From Clostridiales bacterium (GTDB taxonomy: Bacteria > Bacillota > Clostridia > Oscillospirales > CAG-272), in assembly GCA_012522015.1 (NCBI GenBank), contig JAAYLD010000001.1:1-32962 (forward strand): 32,962 nt of DNA, in the 5' to 3' direction. A program made the position numbers and the translations under genes. Shown here piece after piece: positions 14,989 through 23,679 of the stretch (the stretch's first letter is position 1; every line of letters starts with the position of its first letter). Under the pieces are notes generated by a model. It had not been told where the DNA came from and made no database searches. It worked only from the letters and a program-made list of their open reading frames with translations.

Positions 14989-16275
14989 ATGAAAGAATAC
15001 AAAGAATATAAAATTGATACAAAATGTATACAAGAAGGCTGGCAGCCGAAGAATTCAGAGCCGCGTGTATTACCGATATATCAGAGCACAACATTTAAAT
15101 ATGATTCATCGGAGTTTCTTGGCCAGCTTTTTAATCTTGAAACAGACGGGCATATATACACGCGCATATCAAACCCAACTGTTGAATGCGTCGAACGCAA
15201 AATAGCGGCACTTGAGGGCGGCATTGGTGCTTTGTGCACATCATCAGGTCAAGCTGCCATTCTGATTTCAGTTTTTAATATAACAAGCGCCGGGCAAAAC
15301 ATTGTTGCATCCGCATCAATATACGGCGGCACTATAAATCTCCTTGCTGTCACTATGAAGCGCATGGGGATAGAGGTGCGGTTTTTCTCCCCTGATATGA
15401 CAGACGATGAGATAAGCGCCCTGTTTGATGAAAACACACGCCTTATGTATGGCGAAACGCTCTCTAATCCGGCAATGACTGTGTTTGATATTGAGCGTTA
15501 TGCTAAACTTGCACATAAACATGGCGTCCCGCTCATCGTCGACAACACATTCGCAACGCCAGTTTTATGCCGCCCGTTTGAGTTCGGCGCTGATATAGTC
15601 ATACATTCAACGACAAAATACATGGACGGCCATGCAACTGTCATCGGTGGCGTTGTTGTCGACAGCGGCAATTTTGACTGGTCTGCCAGCGGTAAATATC
15701 CCGAGCTTACAGAGCCGGACGAATCATATCACGGTGTTGTTTACACGGAAAAGTTCGGGCGTGCTGCTTATATCGTAAAGGCACGCACACAACTCTTGCG
15801 CGACCTTGGCACATCACCTCAACCTTTAGCTGCATTTCTTCTAAATCTTGGGCTTGAAACGCTCGCTGTCCGCATGGAGCGCCACAGCAAAAACGGCCTT
15901 GCTGTTGCAGAACATCTTGCCGCACATACGAAGATTTCATGGGTCAATTATCCCCTTCTTCCCGACTCCCCGCAATACACGCTTGCAAAGAAATACCTGC
16001 CTCGCGGAGCTTGCGGCGTCGTATCCTTTGGCGTCGCCGGTGGGCGAGAGGCAGCCGTCCGTTTCATGGACTCTTTGCAGCTCGCTAAAATTGTCGTCCA
16101 CGTCGCAGACGCACGTACAAGTGTACTGCACCCTGCAAGCACTACTCATCGACAGCTGACGGATGCTCAGCTTGCCGACTGTGGTATAACGCCGGATCTT
16201 GTCCGGATGTCTGTCGGCATTGAGGATATCGACGATATTATCGCCGATATAGACAGCGCACTTGCAAAAATATAA
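14989..16275 (+). CDS. metY: O-acetylhomoserine sulfhydrylase
   Basis: A pyridoxal-phosphate enzyme of the Cys/Met metabolism family. It makes homocysteine from O-acetylhomoserine and sulfide in the cytoplasm. Signatures: YTRISNPT near residue 57, the GQAA cofactor-phosphate segment near 87, VDNTFATP near 184 with the Asp that contacts the pyridine nitrogen, and HSTTKYMDGH with the cofactor-binding Lys210. The 428-residue length and the TKCIQEGW-like N terminus fit MetY rather than the shorter cystathionine synthases and lyases. I chose the ATG at 14989 because GGTGGA lies upstream; the in-frame ATG at 14947 has no ribosome site and would add 14 residues. metA follows after 42 bases. It lies downstream of the Met leader and terminator, so its expression should fall when methionine is plentiful. 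Confidence 0.94.
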   Translation: MKEYKEYKIDTKCIQEGWQPKNSEPRVLPIYQSTTFKYDSSEFLGQLFNLETDGHIYTRISNPTVECVERKIAALEGGIGALCTSSGQAAILISVFNITSAGQNIVASASIYGGTINLLAVTMKRMGIEVRFFSPDMTDDEISALFDENTRLMYGETLSNPAMTVFDIERYAKLAHKHGVPLIVDNTFATPVLCRPFEFGADIVIHSTTKYMDGHATVIGGVVVDSGNFDWSASGKYPELTEPDESYHGVVYTEKFGRAAYIVKARTQLLRDLGTSPQPLAAFLLNLGLETLAVRMERHSKNGLAVAEHLAAHTKISWVNYPLLPDSPQYTLAKKYLPRGACGVVSFGVAGGREAAVRFMDSLQLAKIVVHVADARTSVLHPASTTHRQLTDAQLADCGITPDLVRMSVGIEDIDDIIADIDSALAKI

Positions 16276-16317
16276 GCACGACAGACAAAAAATTATCATT
16301 AACGGAGGAATCGGCTT

Positions 16318-17235
16318 ATGCCAATAAAAATACCTAATCAGCTGCCTGCTACTCAGATACTTCTCAACGAAAATATTTTTGTTATGACAGAGACACGGGC
16401 GATAACTCAAGACATTCGCCCGCTTCACATATTGATATTCAACCTGATGCCGACGAAAATCGTAACGGAGACTCAGCTTGCGCGGCTTCTTGGCAACTCA
16501 CCTCTTCAGGTAGAGCTTGAGCTTATGCTCACAAGCACGCATAAATCAAAAAACACCCCGCAAGAGCATCTCCTTGCGTTTTACAAAACCTTTGATGAGA
16601 TAAGAAATAGGAAATTTGACGGCATGGTTATAACAGGTGCCCCCGTCGAGCATCTGCCGTTTGAGGAAGTCGAGTATTGGGATGAACTTTGCGAGATTAT
16701 GGAGTGGAGTAAAACACACGTTACAAGCACACTTCACATCTGCTGGGGTGCACAGGCAGGGCTTTACTACCACTACGGAATAAAAAAGTACCCGCTTGAA
16801 AAGAAGCTTTTCGGGGTCTTCCCACACATAAAGGATTATAAAAACTCAATACTTCTACGTGGCTTTGATGATGTTTTCATGGTTCCCCATTCACGCCACA
16901 CAACCATAAAACGTGAAGAAGTTGAACGCATAAGTGAACTAAAAATTATATCCTCGTCGCCTATGGCCGGTGTCTATATAGTCACAACCGAAAAGGGCAG
17001 GCAAATTTTTATCACAGGACACCCCGAATATGACGGAGATACGCTTCGCCTTGAATATGAACGCGACCGCAATCTTGGGCTTCCTATCGATATGCCCTAT
17101 AATTATTTCCCCGATGACGACGACACAAAGGTACCAATTGTGACATGGCGCGGGCATGCGAATCTCCTTTACTCCAACTGGTTAAACTATTTCGTATATC
17201 AAACAACGCCATATAACATTGATGAAATTCATTAA
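16318..17235 (+). CDS. metA: Homoserine O-acetyltransferase, MetA type
   Basis: Acylates homoserine in the first committed step of methionine synthesis. The fold is a class-I glutamine-amidotransferase-like one. Catalytic Cys142 is in HICWGAQAG; His234 and Glu236 are in TGHPEYD. MetA-specific [13 protein letters not shown] is near residue 41. Position 111 is Glu (GAPVEHL). In characterised MetA enzymes Glu111 goes with acetyl-CoA and Gly111 with succinyl-CoA, so the product should be O-acetylhomoserine, which matches metY next door. The 305-residue length is typical. The start ATG follows GGAGG with nine bases of spacing. It is co-transcribed with metY, and polA follows 38 bases later and may share the transcript. 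Confidence 0.95.
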   Translation: MPIKIPNQLPATQILLNENIFVMTETRAITQDIRPLHILIFNLMPTKIVTETQLARLLGNSPLQVELELMLTSTHKSKNTPQEHLLAFYKTFDEIRNRKFDGMVITGAPVEHLPFEEVEYWDELCEIMEWSKTHVTSTLHICWGAQAGLYYHYGIKKYPLEKKLFGVFPHIKDYKNSILLRGFDDVFMVPHSRHTTIKREEVERISELKIISSSPMAGVYIVTTEKGRQIFITGHPEYDGDTLRLEYERDRNLGLPIDMPYNYFPDDDDTKVPIVTWRGHANLLYSNWLNYFVYQTTPYNIDEIH

Positions 17236-17273
17236 ACTCGGTGAAAAAGCAAAACGCTGAAAGGGATGTCCTC

Positions 17274-19874
17274 ATGAAAAAGCTGCTGCTCGCAGATGGT
17301 TCAAACATAATGTTTCGCTCGTTTTACGCTATACGCCCATTTACAACAAAGGACGGGCTCCATACTAATGCCGTTTACGGTTTGGCAACAACGCTTTCAC
17401 GCCATATTGAATCTATTAAACCGGATAGCGTAGCCGTCGCTTTTGACCTCCCCGCGCCGACATTCCGGCATGAGCGTTACGCCGAATATAAAGGCACGCG
17501 GCGTCCGACGCCTGCTGAGCTACTTGAGCAGCTTCCATATATAAAGCGCTGCGCCGCCGCTATGGGTGCCGCCGTTCTTGAGGTGCCCGGCTTTGAAGCC
17601 GATGACCTGCTCGGTTCGCTTGCCGCAGATGGGGAACGTGAGGGCTACCGCGTTTATGTGCTCACCGGGGATCGTGACGCTCTTCAGCTTGTAACGGAAA
17701 ATGTCTCCGTAATCCTTTTAACAAACAAAGAAGATATCATTTACACCCCCGAACGCTTCCGCGAGGAGTACGGAACGGAGCCGGCTCGCCTTGTCGACAT
17801 CAAAGCTTTAATGGGGGATGCTTCCGACAATATACCGGGTGTGCCGGGAATAGGAAAAACGACGGCACAGAAGCTTGTTAGCAGTGTAGGCGGCATTGAT
17901 GTCATTTATAACAGCATTGACACGCTGCCCGTGACGGAATCCATCAAAAAAAAGCTGCTTGATGGGCGTGACTTAGCTTATATGTCAGCTGAGCTTGCCA
18001 AAATACGGCGCGACGCTCCTGCCGGCATAACAGCACGTGATCTTGGCAGCTCATACAAAGGCATGGATAAAGCTTCACTACGCACTCTTTTCGCGGAGCT
18101 TGAGTTTCATCGGCTAACAGAGCGTTTCGGACTTATAGAAAAAAATAATAATGAGTACATTAACTCAGAAAATGCGAAATTTGTGTCTGTTTCTGTGTCC
18201 GATGGTGCCGCCGAATTACTGCCGCTTGATGAGAAAACGGCACGCACCATAAAAAAAGCCGCCGTTGCTGTTGATACCGACAAAGATAATCTTATAATTA
18301 AAACAGAGGGCGCTTTATACAAGGCGGATGTTGCAAGCACTGCCGCCGCTGCCCTCATGACAGGTGACGCTGAGGTATACTGCCACGATTACAAAGCTTT
18401 ATATGCTCTGCTTCGCGAGAAAAATCAGCACGTATCAGCGGTAAATTGCGCCTTTGATACGATGCTTGCTGCATACGTACTGCGCCCGGGTAAGGGCTCA
18501 TACGATTTGTCTCGCGTAGCAACAGCTTATCTTGGCGAAACAAAGAATATTGCGACCCCTCTTGACGAAGCTGATATAATCTGGCGGCTCACCTCGCCAA
18601 TGCGCGAAGCCTTTGCAAAAGTTGACGCTGAAGCCGGCGAATTTGGCATACCGCCGTTATCAAGCGTTTTATATAATATCGAAATACCGCTATCCCCCGT
18701 CCTTGCCGACATGGAAAAAGTCGGCTTTAAGATTGACCGCGCCGGCCTTTTAAAATATACAGAGATTCTTGCAAGCGAGGAGGAGCGTCTTGCCGCGCGT
18801 ATATACGAGCGTGCGGGACATGAATTTAACATAAACTCGCCAAAACAGCTTGGCAACGTACTGTTTGCCGAGCTTGGGCTTCCCTCCGGCAAGAAAACAA
18901 AGACGGGGTATTCAACGGACGCCGAAACGCTTGAAAGATTAAGATGCGATCATGCTATTGTAGAGGATGTGCTTGAATACCGCCAGCTTGCAAAGCTTCG
19001 CAGCACATATGGCGAGGGTCTTGCCAATGCCGCCGACGCGAGCGGGCGTATACACACAAGCTTTAAGCAGACAGTCACCGCTACGGGGAGACTGTCGTCA
19101 AACGAGCCGAATTTACAGAATATACCCGTCCGCACTGAACTTGGGCGCGAGCTGCGCCGCTACTTTATCCCTGAGGATGGTTATGTTCTCCTCGACGCCG
19201 ACTATTCACAAATTGAGCTCCGCATTCTTGCCGCTATATCGGGCGATGAGACAATGATGCAAGCCTTCCTTCGCGGCGCCGATATACACACGGCAACGGC
19301 AGCTGAAGTCTTCCGTGTGCCGGAGGAGTATGTGACGCGCGAGATGCGCTCAAGAGCGAAAGCTGTCAATTTTGGAATCGTATACGGCATTGGCGAATTC
19401 TCTTTAGCGCGCGATATCGGAACATCCCGCAAAGTTGCCGCAGAGTATATCCAAAGCTATCTTGCCACCTACCCAAAGATCGATGCGTATCTGAAAAGAA
19501 CGGTTGAGGACGCACGTATACGCGGCTATGTTACGACTTTACTTGGTCGGCGACGCTATATTCCGGAGCTTTACGTCTCAAATAAAGCAACGCGCGCTTT
19601 TGGCGAGCGCGTCGCAATGAACTCTCCAATTCAAGGCAGTGCCGCCGACATAATAAAACTTGCTATGATTAACACGGCACGTGCTCTGCAGCGTGAGGGG
19701 CTTGACGCGCGTTTAATTCTACAGGTTCACGACGAGCTGATAGTCGAAGCTAAGCGTGAATGTGCGGCGCAGGCTGCAGATGTTCTCCGCCGTGAGATGG
19801 AAAGCGCTGTCAAGTTATCCGTCCCTCTGTCCGTCGAGGTAACGGAGGGCAATAACTGGTGCGAATGTAAATAA
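17274..19874 (+). CDS. polA: DNA polymerase I
   Basis: Fills gaps and removes RNA primers during replication and repair. Residues 1-290: 5'-3' exonuclease with DGSNIMFRSFYA, GFEADDLLG and GDASDNIPGVPGIGKTTA. The central 3'-5' exonuclease domain is compact and looks degenerate: AVDTDKD replaces the DxE site and the Tyr-x3-Asp motif is not clear, so proofreading is doubtful, as in Taq and many Firmicutes PolA. The C-terminal polymerase has motif A DADYSQIELRILA, motif B RSRAKAVNFGIVYG and motif C LQVHDELIVEA. The 866 residues from ATG 17274 fit the family. That start has AAAGGGA seven bases upstream; an in-frame GTG at 17241 has none. It may be read through from metA; no terminator lies between them. 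Confidence 0.97.
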   Translation: MKKLLLADGSNIMFRSFYAIRPFTTKDGLHTNAVYGLATTLSRHIESIKPDSVAVAFDLPAPTFRHERYAEYKGTRRPTPAELLEQLPYIKRCAAAMGAAVLEVPGFEADDLLGSLAADGEREGYRVYVLTGDRDALQLVTENVSVILLTNKEDIIYTPERFREEYGTEPARLVDIKALMGDASDNIPGVPGIGKTTAQKLVSSVGGIDVIYNSIDTLPVTESIKKKLLDGRDLAYMSAELAKIRRDAPAGITARDLGSSYKGMDKASLRTLFAELEFHRLTERFGLIEKNNNEYINSENAKFVSVSVSDGAAELLPLDEKTARTIKKAAVAVDTDKDNLIIKTEGALYKADVASTAAAALMTGDAEVYCHDYKALYALLREKNQHVSAVNCAFDTMLAAYVLRPGKGSYDLSRVATAYLGETKNIATPLDEADIIWRLTSPMREAFAKVDAEAGEFGIPPLSSVLYNIEIPLSPVLADMEKVGFKIDRAGLLKYTEILASEEERLAARIYERAGHEFNINSPKQLGNVLFAELGLPSGKKTKTGYSTDAETLERLRCDHAIVEDVLEYRQLAKLRSTYGEGLANAADASGRIHTSFKQTVTATGRLSSNEPNLQNIPVRTELGRELRRYFIPEDGYVLLDADYSQIELRILAAISGDETMMQAFLRGADIHTATAAEVFRVPEEYVTREMRSRAKAVNFGIVYGIGEFSLARDIGTSRKVAAEYIQSYLATYPKIDAYLKRTVEDARIRGYVTTLLGRRRYIPELYVSNKATRAFGERVAMNSPIQGSAADIIKLAMINTARALQREGLDARLILQVHDELIVEAKRECAAQAADVLRREMESAVKLSVPLSVEVTEGNNWCECK

Positions 19875-19962
19875 ACAAAGATAATTATTACTATCCCGCC
19901 ATTAAAAATAAAGACGATACTATTAAAAGCCAATAAATATAAAATAAACGGTGCAACAAGCT

Positions 19963-20922
19963 ATGAAAATATCTGTTATCGGATGCGGAAGGTGGGGCAC
20001 CTTCATTGCTTATTATCTCAACAGTATCGGGCACGACGTCACCCTATACGGTCGCGTGGGAACTGAGGCGATGGATCGCCTTTTAAGCGAGCGAAAAAAT
20101 GATTATCTAACTTTACCGGAGAAAATTACACTGTCAACATCGCTTAAAGAAACGCTCTCTGCGCCGACAATTGTCATCTCCATAAACTCACAGGGGCTTC
20201 GTTCACTATTTGGTGAGATAGTAGAGGTGGGCTGCGGCGCCCGGGACTATGTTTTGTGTATGAAAGGCATAGAGGTCGGTACATGTAAGCGTCTTTCTGA
20301 AATTGCTACCGAATGTTCAGCTCCCGGAAGCCGTGTCGCCGTCTGGATAGGGCCCGGGCATGTGCAAGAATTTTTGCGCGGAACGCCAAACTGCATGGTG
20401 ATCGACAGCACAAATGATGAATATAAGCATATGCTCGTAGACGCATTTACAAGCCGTCTTATCCGCTTCTATTATGGAACCGATATTATTGGAAATGAAA
20501 TTGGCGCGGCATCAAAGAACGTCATCGGCATAGCTGCCGGAATGCTCGACGGCTTCGGCATGTCAGCGCTCAAAGGAGCGCTTATGGCGCGTGGTACGCG
20601 TGAAATCGCTCGTTTAATATCCGCAATGGGAGGGCAGGCTATGTCCGCCTACGGGCTTTGCCACCTCGGCGACTACGAGGCGACAGTGTTCTCGCCCTAC
20701 AGCCATAACAGGCGTTTTGGAGAGGCTTTTGTCCGTGGTGAGGAGTTTGACGGCGGTCTTGCAGAAGGGTATTACACAGCAGAGGCCATGGTTCAACTTC
20801 AGGAGAAATATGGAGCTGAGCTTCCGATTTGCACCGCTGTATACGATATCCTTTATAAAGGCGCAGATCCCATGGAAAGGCTCGACCTTCTCTTTAGCCG
20901 CAGTATAAAAAATGAATTTTAA
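19963..20922 (+). CDS. gpsA: Glycerol-3-phosphate dehydrogenase [NAD(P)+]
   Basis: Reduces dihydroxyacetone phosphate to sn-glycerol-3-phosphate for phospholipid synthesis. It has an N-terminal Rossmann motif (GCGRWGTFIA), the CMKGIE segment with an active-site Lys, KNVIGIAAGMLDGFG with the catalytic Lys (about residue 185), and the C-terminal ALMARGTREIARL, GDYEATVFSPYSHNRRFG and LAEGYYTAEAM blocks. The usual SGPSFA.E segment reads IGPGHVQE here, a clear divergence. At 319 residues it is slightly short of the usual 330-340. A GTG at 19951 in the same frame would add four residues; neither start has a strong ribosome site. It lies 88 bases after polA and 42 before the phosphatase gene. Confidence 0.88.
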   Translation: MKISVIGCGRWGTFIAYYLNSIGHDVTLYGRVGTEAMDRLLSERKNDYLTLPEKITLSTSLKETLSAPTIVISINSQGLRSLFGEIVEVGCGARDYVLCMKGIEVGTCKRLSEIATECSAPGSRVAVWIGPGHVQEFLRGTPNCMVIDSTNDEYKHMLVDAFTSRLIRFYYGTDIIGNEIGAASKNVIGIAAGMLDGFGMSALKGALMARGTREIARLISAMGGQAMSAYGLCHLGDYEATVFSPYSHNRRFGEAFVRGEEFDGGLAEGYYTAEAMVQLQEKYGAELPICTAVYDILYKGADPMERLDLLFSRSIKNEF

Positions 20923-20964
20923 AAGTTTGAATAGTATTTTAAAAAAACAGTAAGGAACTAAAAA

Positions 20965-21696
20965 ATGAAGCTTTACTTTATCAGACACGCAGATCCCGAT
21001 TATTCCATCGACTCCTTAACGGCAAAGGGCTGGCACGAAGCGGAGCTTCTTGCCGACCGCATCGCGCGTCTCGGTGGAATCCGCGATATTTATTGCTCCC
21101 CGCTTGGACGCGCGCAGGACACTGCCCGTGTTTGTCTTGAACCGCTCGGACGCACAGTGATAACAAAGGATTGGCTGCGGGAATTCCCCGCCGTAATGCA
21201 AATGCCGGACGGCCGCTATCGTATGCCGTGGGACTTTGTTCCCGGTTGGTGGACAAAGCAGCCGGATCTTTACAATAAGGACAGCTGGTTTCGCGGGCCG
21301 ACAATGAGCCGCGGCGGAAACGTTGAGGAATGGTATCTACGCGTCACACGCGGCCTCGATGAGATTCTTGAAGGTTACGGCTACCGCCGCGACGGGAATT
21401 TTTATCGCACAGATGCAGGAAACGGTGATACTATCGTTTTCTTCTGCCATCTTGGCGTCATGTTTGTTATGCTTTCGCATCTGCTTTCTATAGCAACGCC
21501 CGTTCTCTGGCAGAACTGCTTCGTCGCACCTTCAAGCGTCACGCTTGTATCGACTGAGGAGGTCATTCCCGGCGAGGTTGCCTTCCGCATGAAGTATTTT
21601 GGCGATATTTCGCATCTTTACGCGGCAGGCGAGGAACCGTCTGGTTCCGGCTTCTTTGCAGAATACCAGCCGCGCGGAGATAAACGCCTACAATAA
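20965..21696 (+). CDS. Histidine phosphatase superfamily protein
   Basis: The N-terminal MKLYFIRHADPDY carries the family's catalytic His8 within R-H-[AG], the residue phosphorylated during turnover. Later elements are YCSPLGRAQDTA (second phosphate-binding Arg) and VFFCHLGVM with the second catalytic His. At 243 residues it matches phosphoglycerate-mutase-like phosphatases, but the insert of about 60 residues (MPWDFVPGWW..., FRGPTMSRGGN) is not that of glycolytic GpmA. The substrate cannot be stated; family members act on sugar phosphates, nucleotides or cofactor precursors. The start ATG follows AAGGA by eight bases. It is the last gene of the plus-strand run and is followed by a terminator. 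Confidence 0.85.
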   Translation: MKLYFIRHADPDYSIDSLTAKGWHEAELLADRIARLGGIRDIYCSPLGRAQDTARVCLEPLGRTVITKDWLREFPAVMQMPDGRYRMPWDFVPGWWTKQPDLYNKDSWFRGPTMSRGGNVEEWYLRVTRGLDEILEGYGYRRDGNFYRTDAGNGDTIVFFCHLGVMFVMLSHLLSIATPVLWQNCFVAPSSVTLVSTEEVIPGEVAFRMKYFGDISHLYAAGEEPSGSGFFAEYQPRGDKRLQ

Positions 21697-21866
21697 ATAA
21701 AGAAAAATTTATTGGCTGAAAATATATAATTCAACTATATACGACATATTATGATGAAGGCGTATAAGCAGAGCGGCAAATCATTTCAGCATAAAAGCCA
21801 CTTAATTGGTATAAAGCGGCGGCTTATAGCCACTTTAAATTGAGTGAAAATATATGCTCAAAGCAA

Positions 21867-21900
21867 AAGTCGGGCTTTTTAAAAAAGCCCGACTTCTTTT
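21867..21900. terminator. Terminator after the histidine phosphatase, bidirectional
   Basis: A 14-bp inverted repeat (21867-21880 with 21882-21895), in practice an AAGTCGGGCTT stem with a T/A loop, followed by CTTTT. It lies between convergent transcripts. Confidence 0.75.
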
Positions 21901-22018
21901 ACCACATTTTTAATACTGCTTTATACTGTTTTGCTTCTATCCGATAGTTGTAATAGACAAAATCTGCTTGAAGTTAGGAGTTTCTTATAGCTTCAAATAA
22001 CACTTTTTTACTTTAAGG

Positions 22019-22429
22019 TTATAAATGATAATCCCCCGCGGATTCTGGCTGGTACACAACTTTTTTAATATGTATTTTTGTTTTACCGGAGGGAACGTTG
22101 CATTCGATAACACTGCCCTCCTTGCATCCGATCAGCGCCATTCCGATTGGTGACAGTATGGAAAGCTTTTTATTTGCCGGATCTGCATCTTGAGGATAGA
22201 CAAGCAGTACTTCCGTCTCCTCTTCGCCGTTAAGCTCAATTATGGCTCGGGAGTTCATTGTAATGACATCACTTGATATCCCCATCGGATCGACAATGAC
22301 AGCGCGCCGGAGCTCACTTTCAAGCCCCTTTACTGTTTTGCTTGGCGAAACACCGCCTCTTGTAATATCATCAAGTGTTTTCTTTATCCTGTCGCGGTCA
22401 ATGCTTGTAATGAATATTTTATCCTTCAC
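22019..22429 (-). CDS. Rnk / GreA-GreB C-terminal family protein
   Basis: A 136-residue protein with a short helical N terminus (residues 1-50, two helices, probably too short to reach the polymerase active site) and a GreA/GreB-type FKBP-like C-terminal domain. The diagnostic strings are VTMNSRAIIEL, LVYPQDADPANKKLSILSPIGMALIG and the terminal YQPESAGDYHL. The family includes Rnk, which binds RNA polymerase and competes with Gre factors in E. coli, and is often annotated as nucleoside diphosphate kinase regulator. The GTG start has an ideal AGGAGG eight bases upstream, so the non-ATG start is credible. It is a monocistronic unit. Its role in Firmicutes is not established. Confidence 0.88.
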   Translation of the reverse strand: MKDKIFITSIDRDRIKKTLDDITRGGVSPSKTVKGLESELRRAVIVDPMGISSDVITMNSRAIIELNGEEETEVLLVYPQDADPANKKLSILSPIGMALIGCKEGSVIECNVPSGKTKIHIKKVVYQPESAGDYHL

Positions 22430-22988
22430 GGTCTGTTCCTCCTATATTAGATCAAGATACTGCCTTATGGTTAGAGAACACTATAACACCACCGGTCTCG
22501 CCTTCCTAATTTAAACCGGCGGAGACAAAAACGGTCTTTTGTTTTCATTTATAATTTTTGCTATAATACTTTTTGTTCTAAGTGTTATTAACGCCTTATG
22601 TAAAGCTGCACTTTGATCATCGTTTAATTTGCTACATCGTTTCGTGCATCCATTTTGCTAAGATGTACGCGCGCTGTCGTAAAACTTCCGGACATAAAAA
22701 AATAAAAGGCCTTTCATTTTTTACTACATTCTGTCGTAAGAAACAAAAGCCCTTCATAAAAGCATTATGACGGTTCTTTTTTATTACTAATATATAGCAT
22801 CAGTATAACATGACTGACATCTGGTGTCAACCCTGTTTTGGCAGCCGTAAACAATAGTTAAATATTATTTTCTTTGTTGGCATATTACATACATTTATAG
22901 ATTAATATTGCTTTTTATATATTAAGTAGACTACGTGTATTTTTTATAAAAACAATTGAGATAAAATATAATTATAAAGGATTTTTAT
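22430..22988. other. 559-bp gap holding a promoter-like site but no convincing gene
   Basis: On the plus strand TTGTTT (22539-22544), 17 bp and TATAAT (22562-22567) form a good promoter, yet it is over 400 bases from the alkyltransferase start. The only ORF after it (from GTG 22582) has no ribosome site and no family look. An AT-rich TATAAT at 22967-22972 just before the alkyltransferase may be that gene's -10. No RNA family was recognised. An untranslated RNA is possible. Confidence 0.4.
22539..22567 (+). promoter_or_regulatory. Orphan promoter candidate
   Basis: TTGTTT, 17 bp, TATAAT. The -10 is perfect, the -35 has three mismatches. The transcript has no evident product. Confidence 0.4.
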
Positions 22989-23591
22989 ATGAGGACAATC
23001 AAACAACCGAGCAAAAGCGCGATAAGTTTGCCCTGTGGAGTCAGTATGAAGGAATATAACACCCCCATCGGCACCGTTACCGTCGTATGCAGTAACGGCA
23101 ACATAATAAATCTTTTCCTGCCCAGGCAAAAGGTTAAAACAAATGTAGAAACAGACACAGAAAAAGCAAAAAAATTAAAATGGGATATTGCAGAAGACCA
23201 CACACAAAACACAGCGGCGCTGACAGCAGCAGGCGAATGGCTGAATGCTTATTTTGATGGGAAAAAGCCGTCTGTGCACTATCTTCCGCTCAGCCTGGCA
23301 GGCACTGACTTCATGCTTTCCGTCCTGCGCCTTTTGCTTGAGATTCCATATGGTGAGGTTGTGACATACGGTGAGCTTGCTTCGCAAATATCTTCTATGC
23401 GAGGGATACCGCAGATGTCGGCACAAGCTGTCGGCGGTGCTGTTAGCCGCAATCCAATACCTATTATAATACCCTGCCATCGTGTTGTCGATGCGCACGG
23501 CAAGCTTGTTGGCTACAGTGGCGGACTTGATATTAAAACAAAGCTTCTAATCCACGAGGGCGTTGATATAAGTCGTTATCATATAATATAA
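22989..23591 (+). CDS. ogt: Methylated-DNA--protein-cysteine S-methyltransferase
   Basis: A suicide repair protein that moves alkyl groups from O6-alkylguanine to its own Cys. The active site is IPCHRV with Cys163. Upstream are the helix-turn-helix region with YGEVVTYGELA and the arginine-finger-type segment AVGGAVSRNPIPIIIP; downstream is LVGYSGGLDIKTKLL. An N-terminal domain of about 100 residues of the Ogt/MGMT type is present, with no AdaA-type zinc domain. The start ATG at 22989 has AAGGA seven bases upstream; ATG at 23046 with GTGGAG is an alternative and would remove 19 residues that add nothing to the fold, so the shorter form is quite possible. It is transcribed alone, convergent with the PIG-L gene. 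Confidence 0.94.
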   Translation: MRTIKQPSKSAISLPCGVSMKEYNTPIGTVTVVCSNGNIINLFLPRQKVKTNVETDTEKAKKLKWDIAEDHTQNTAALTAAGEWLNAYFDGKKPSVHYLPLSLAGTDFMLSVLRLLLEIPYGEVVTYGELASQISSMRGIPQMSAQAVGGAVSRNPIPIIIPCHRVVDAHGKLVGYSGGLDIKTKLLIHEGVDISRYHII

Positions 23592-23679
23592 CACATAATT
23601 TGCTAAAATAAAGCCCAGCGGTGTGGTTATAACAACTCTGACCGGGCTATGATTTTGTATTCAATATAACAAATAGTCG

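Noticed and set aside
22582-22770. 62-residue ORF after the orphan promoter
   Set aside because: It has a GTG start without a ribosome site and an AT-driven composition.
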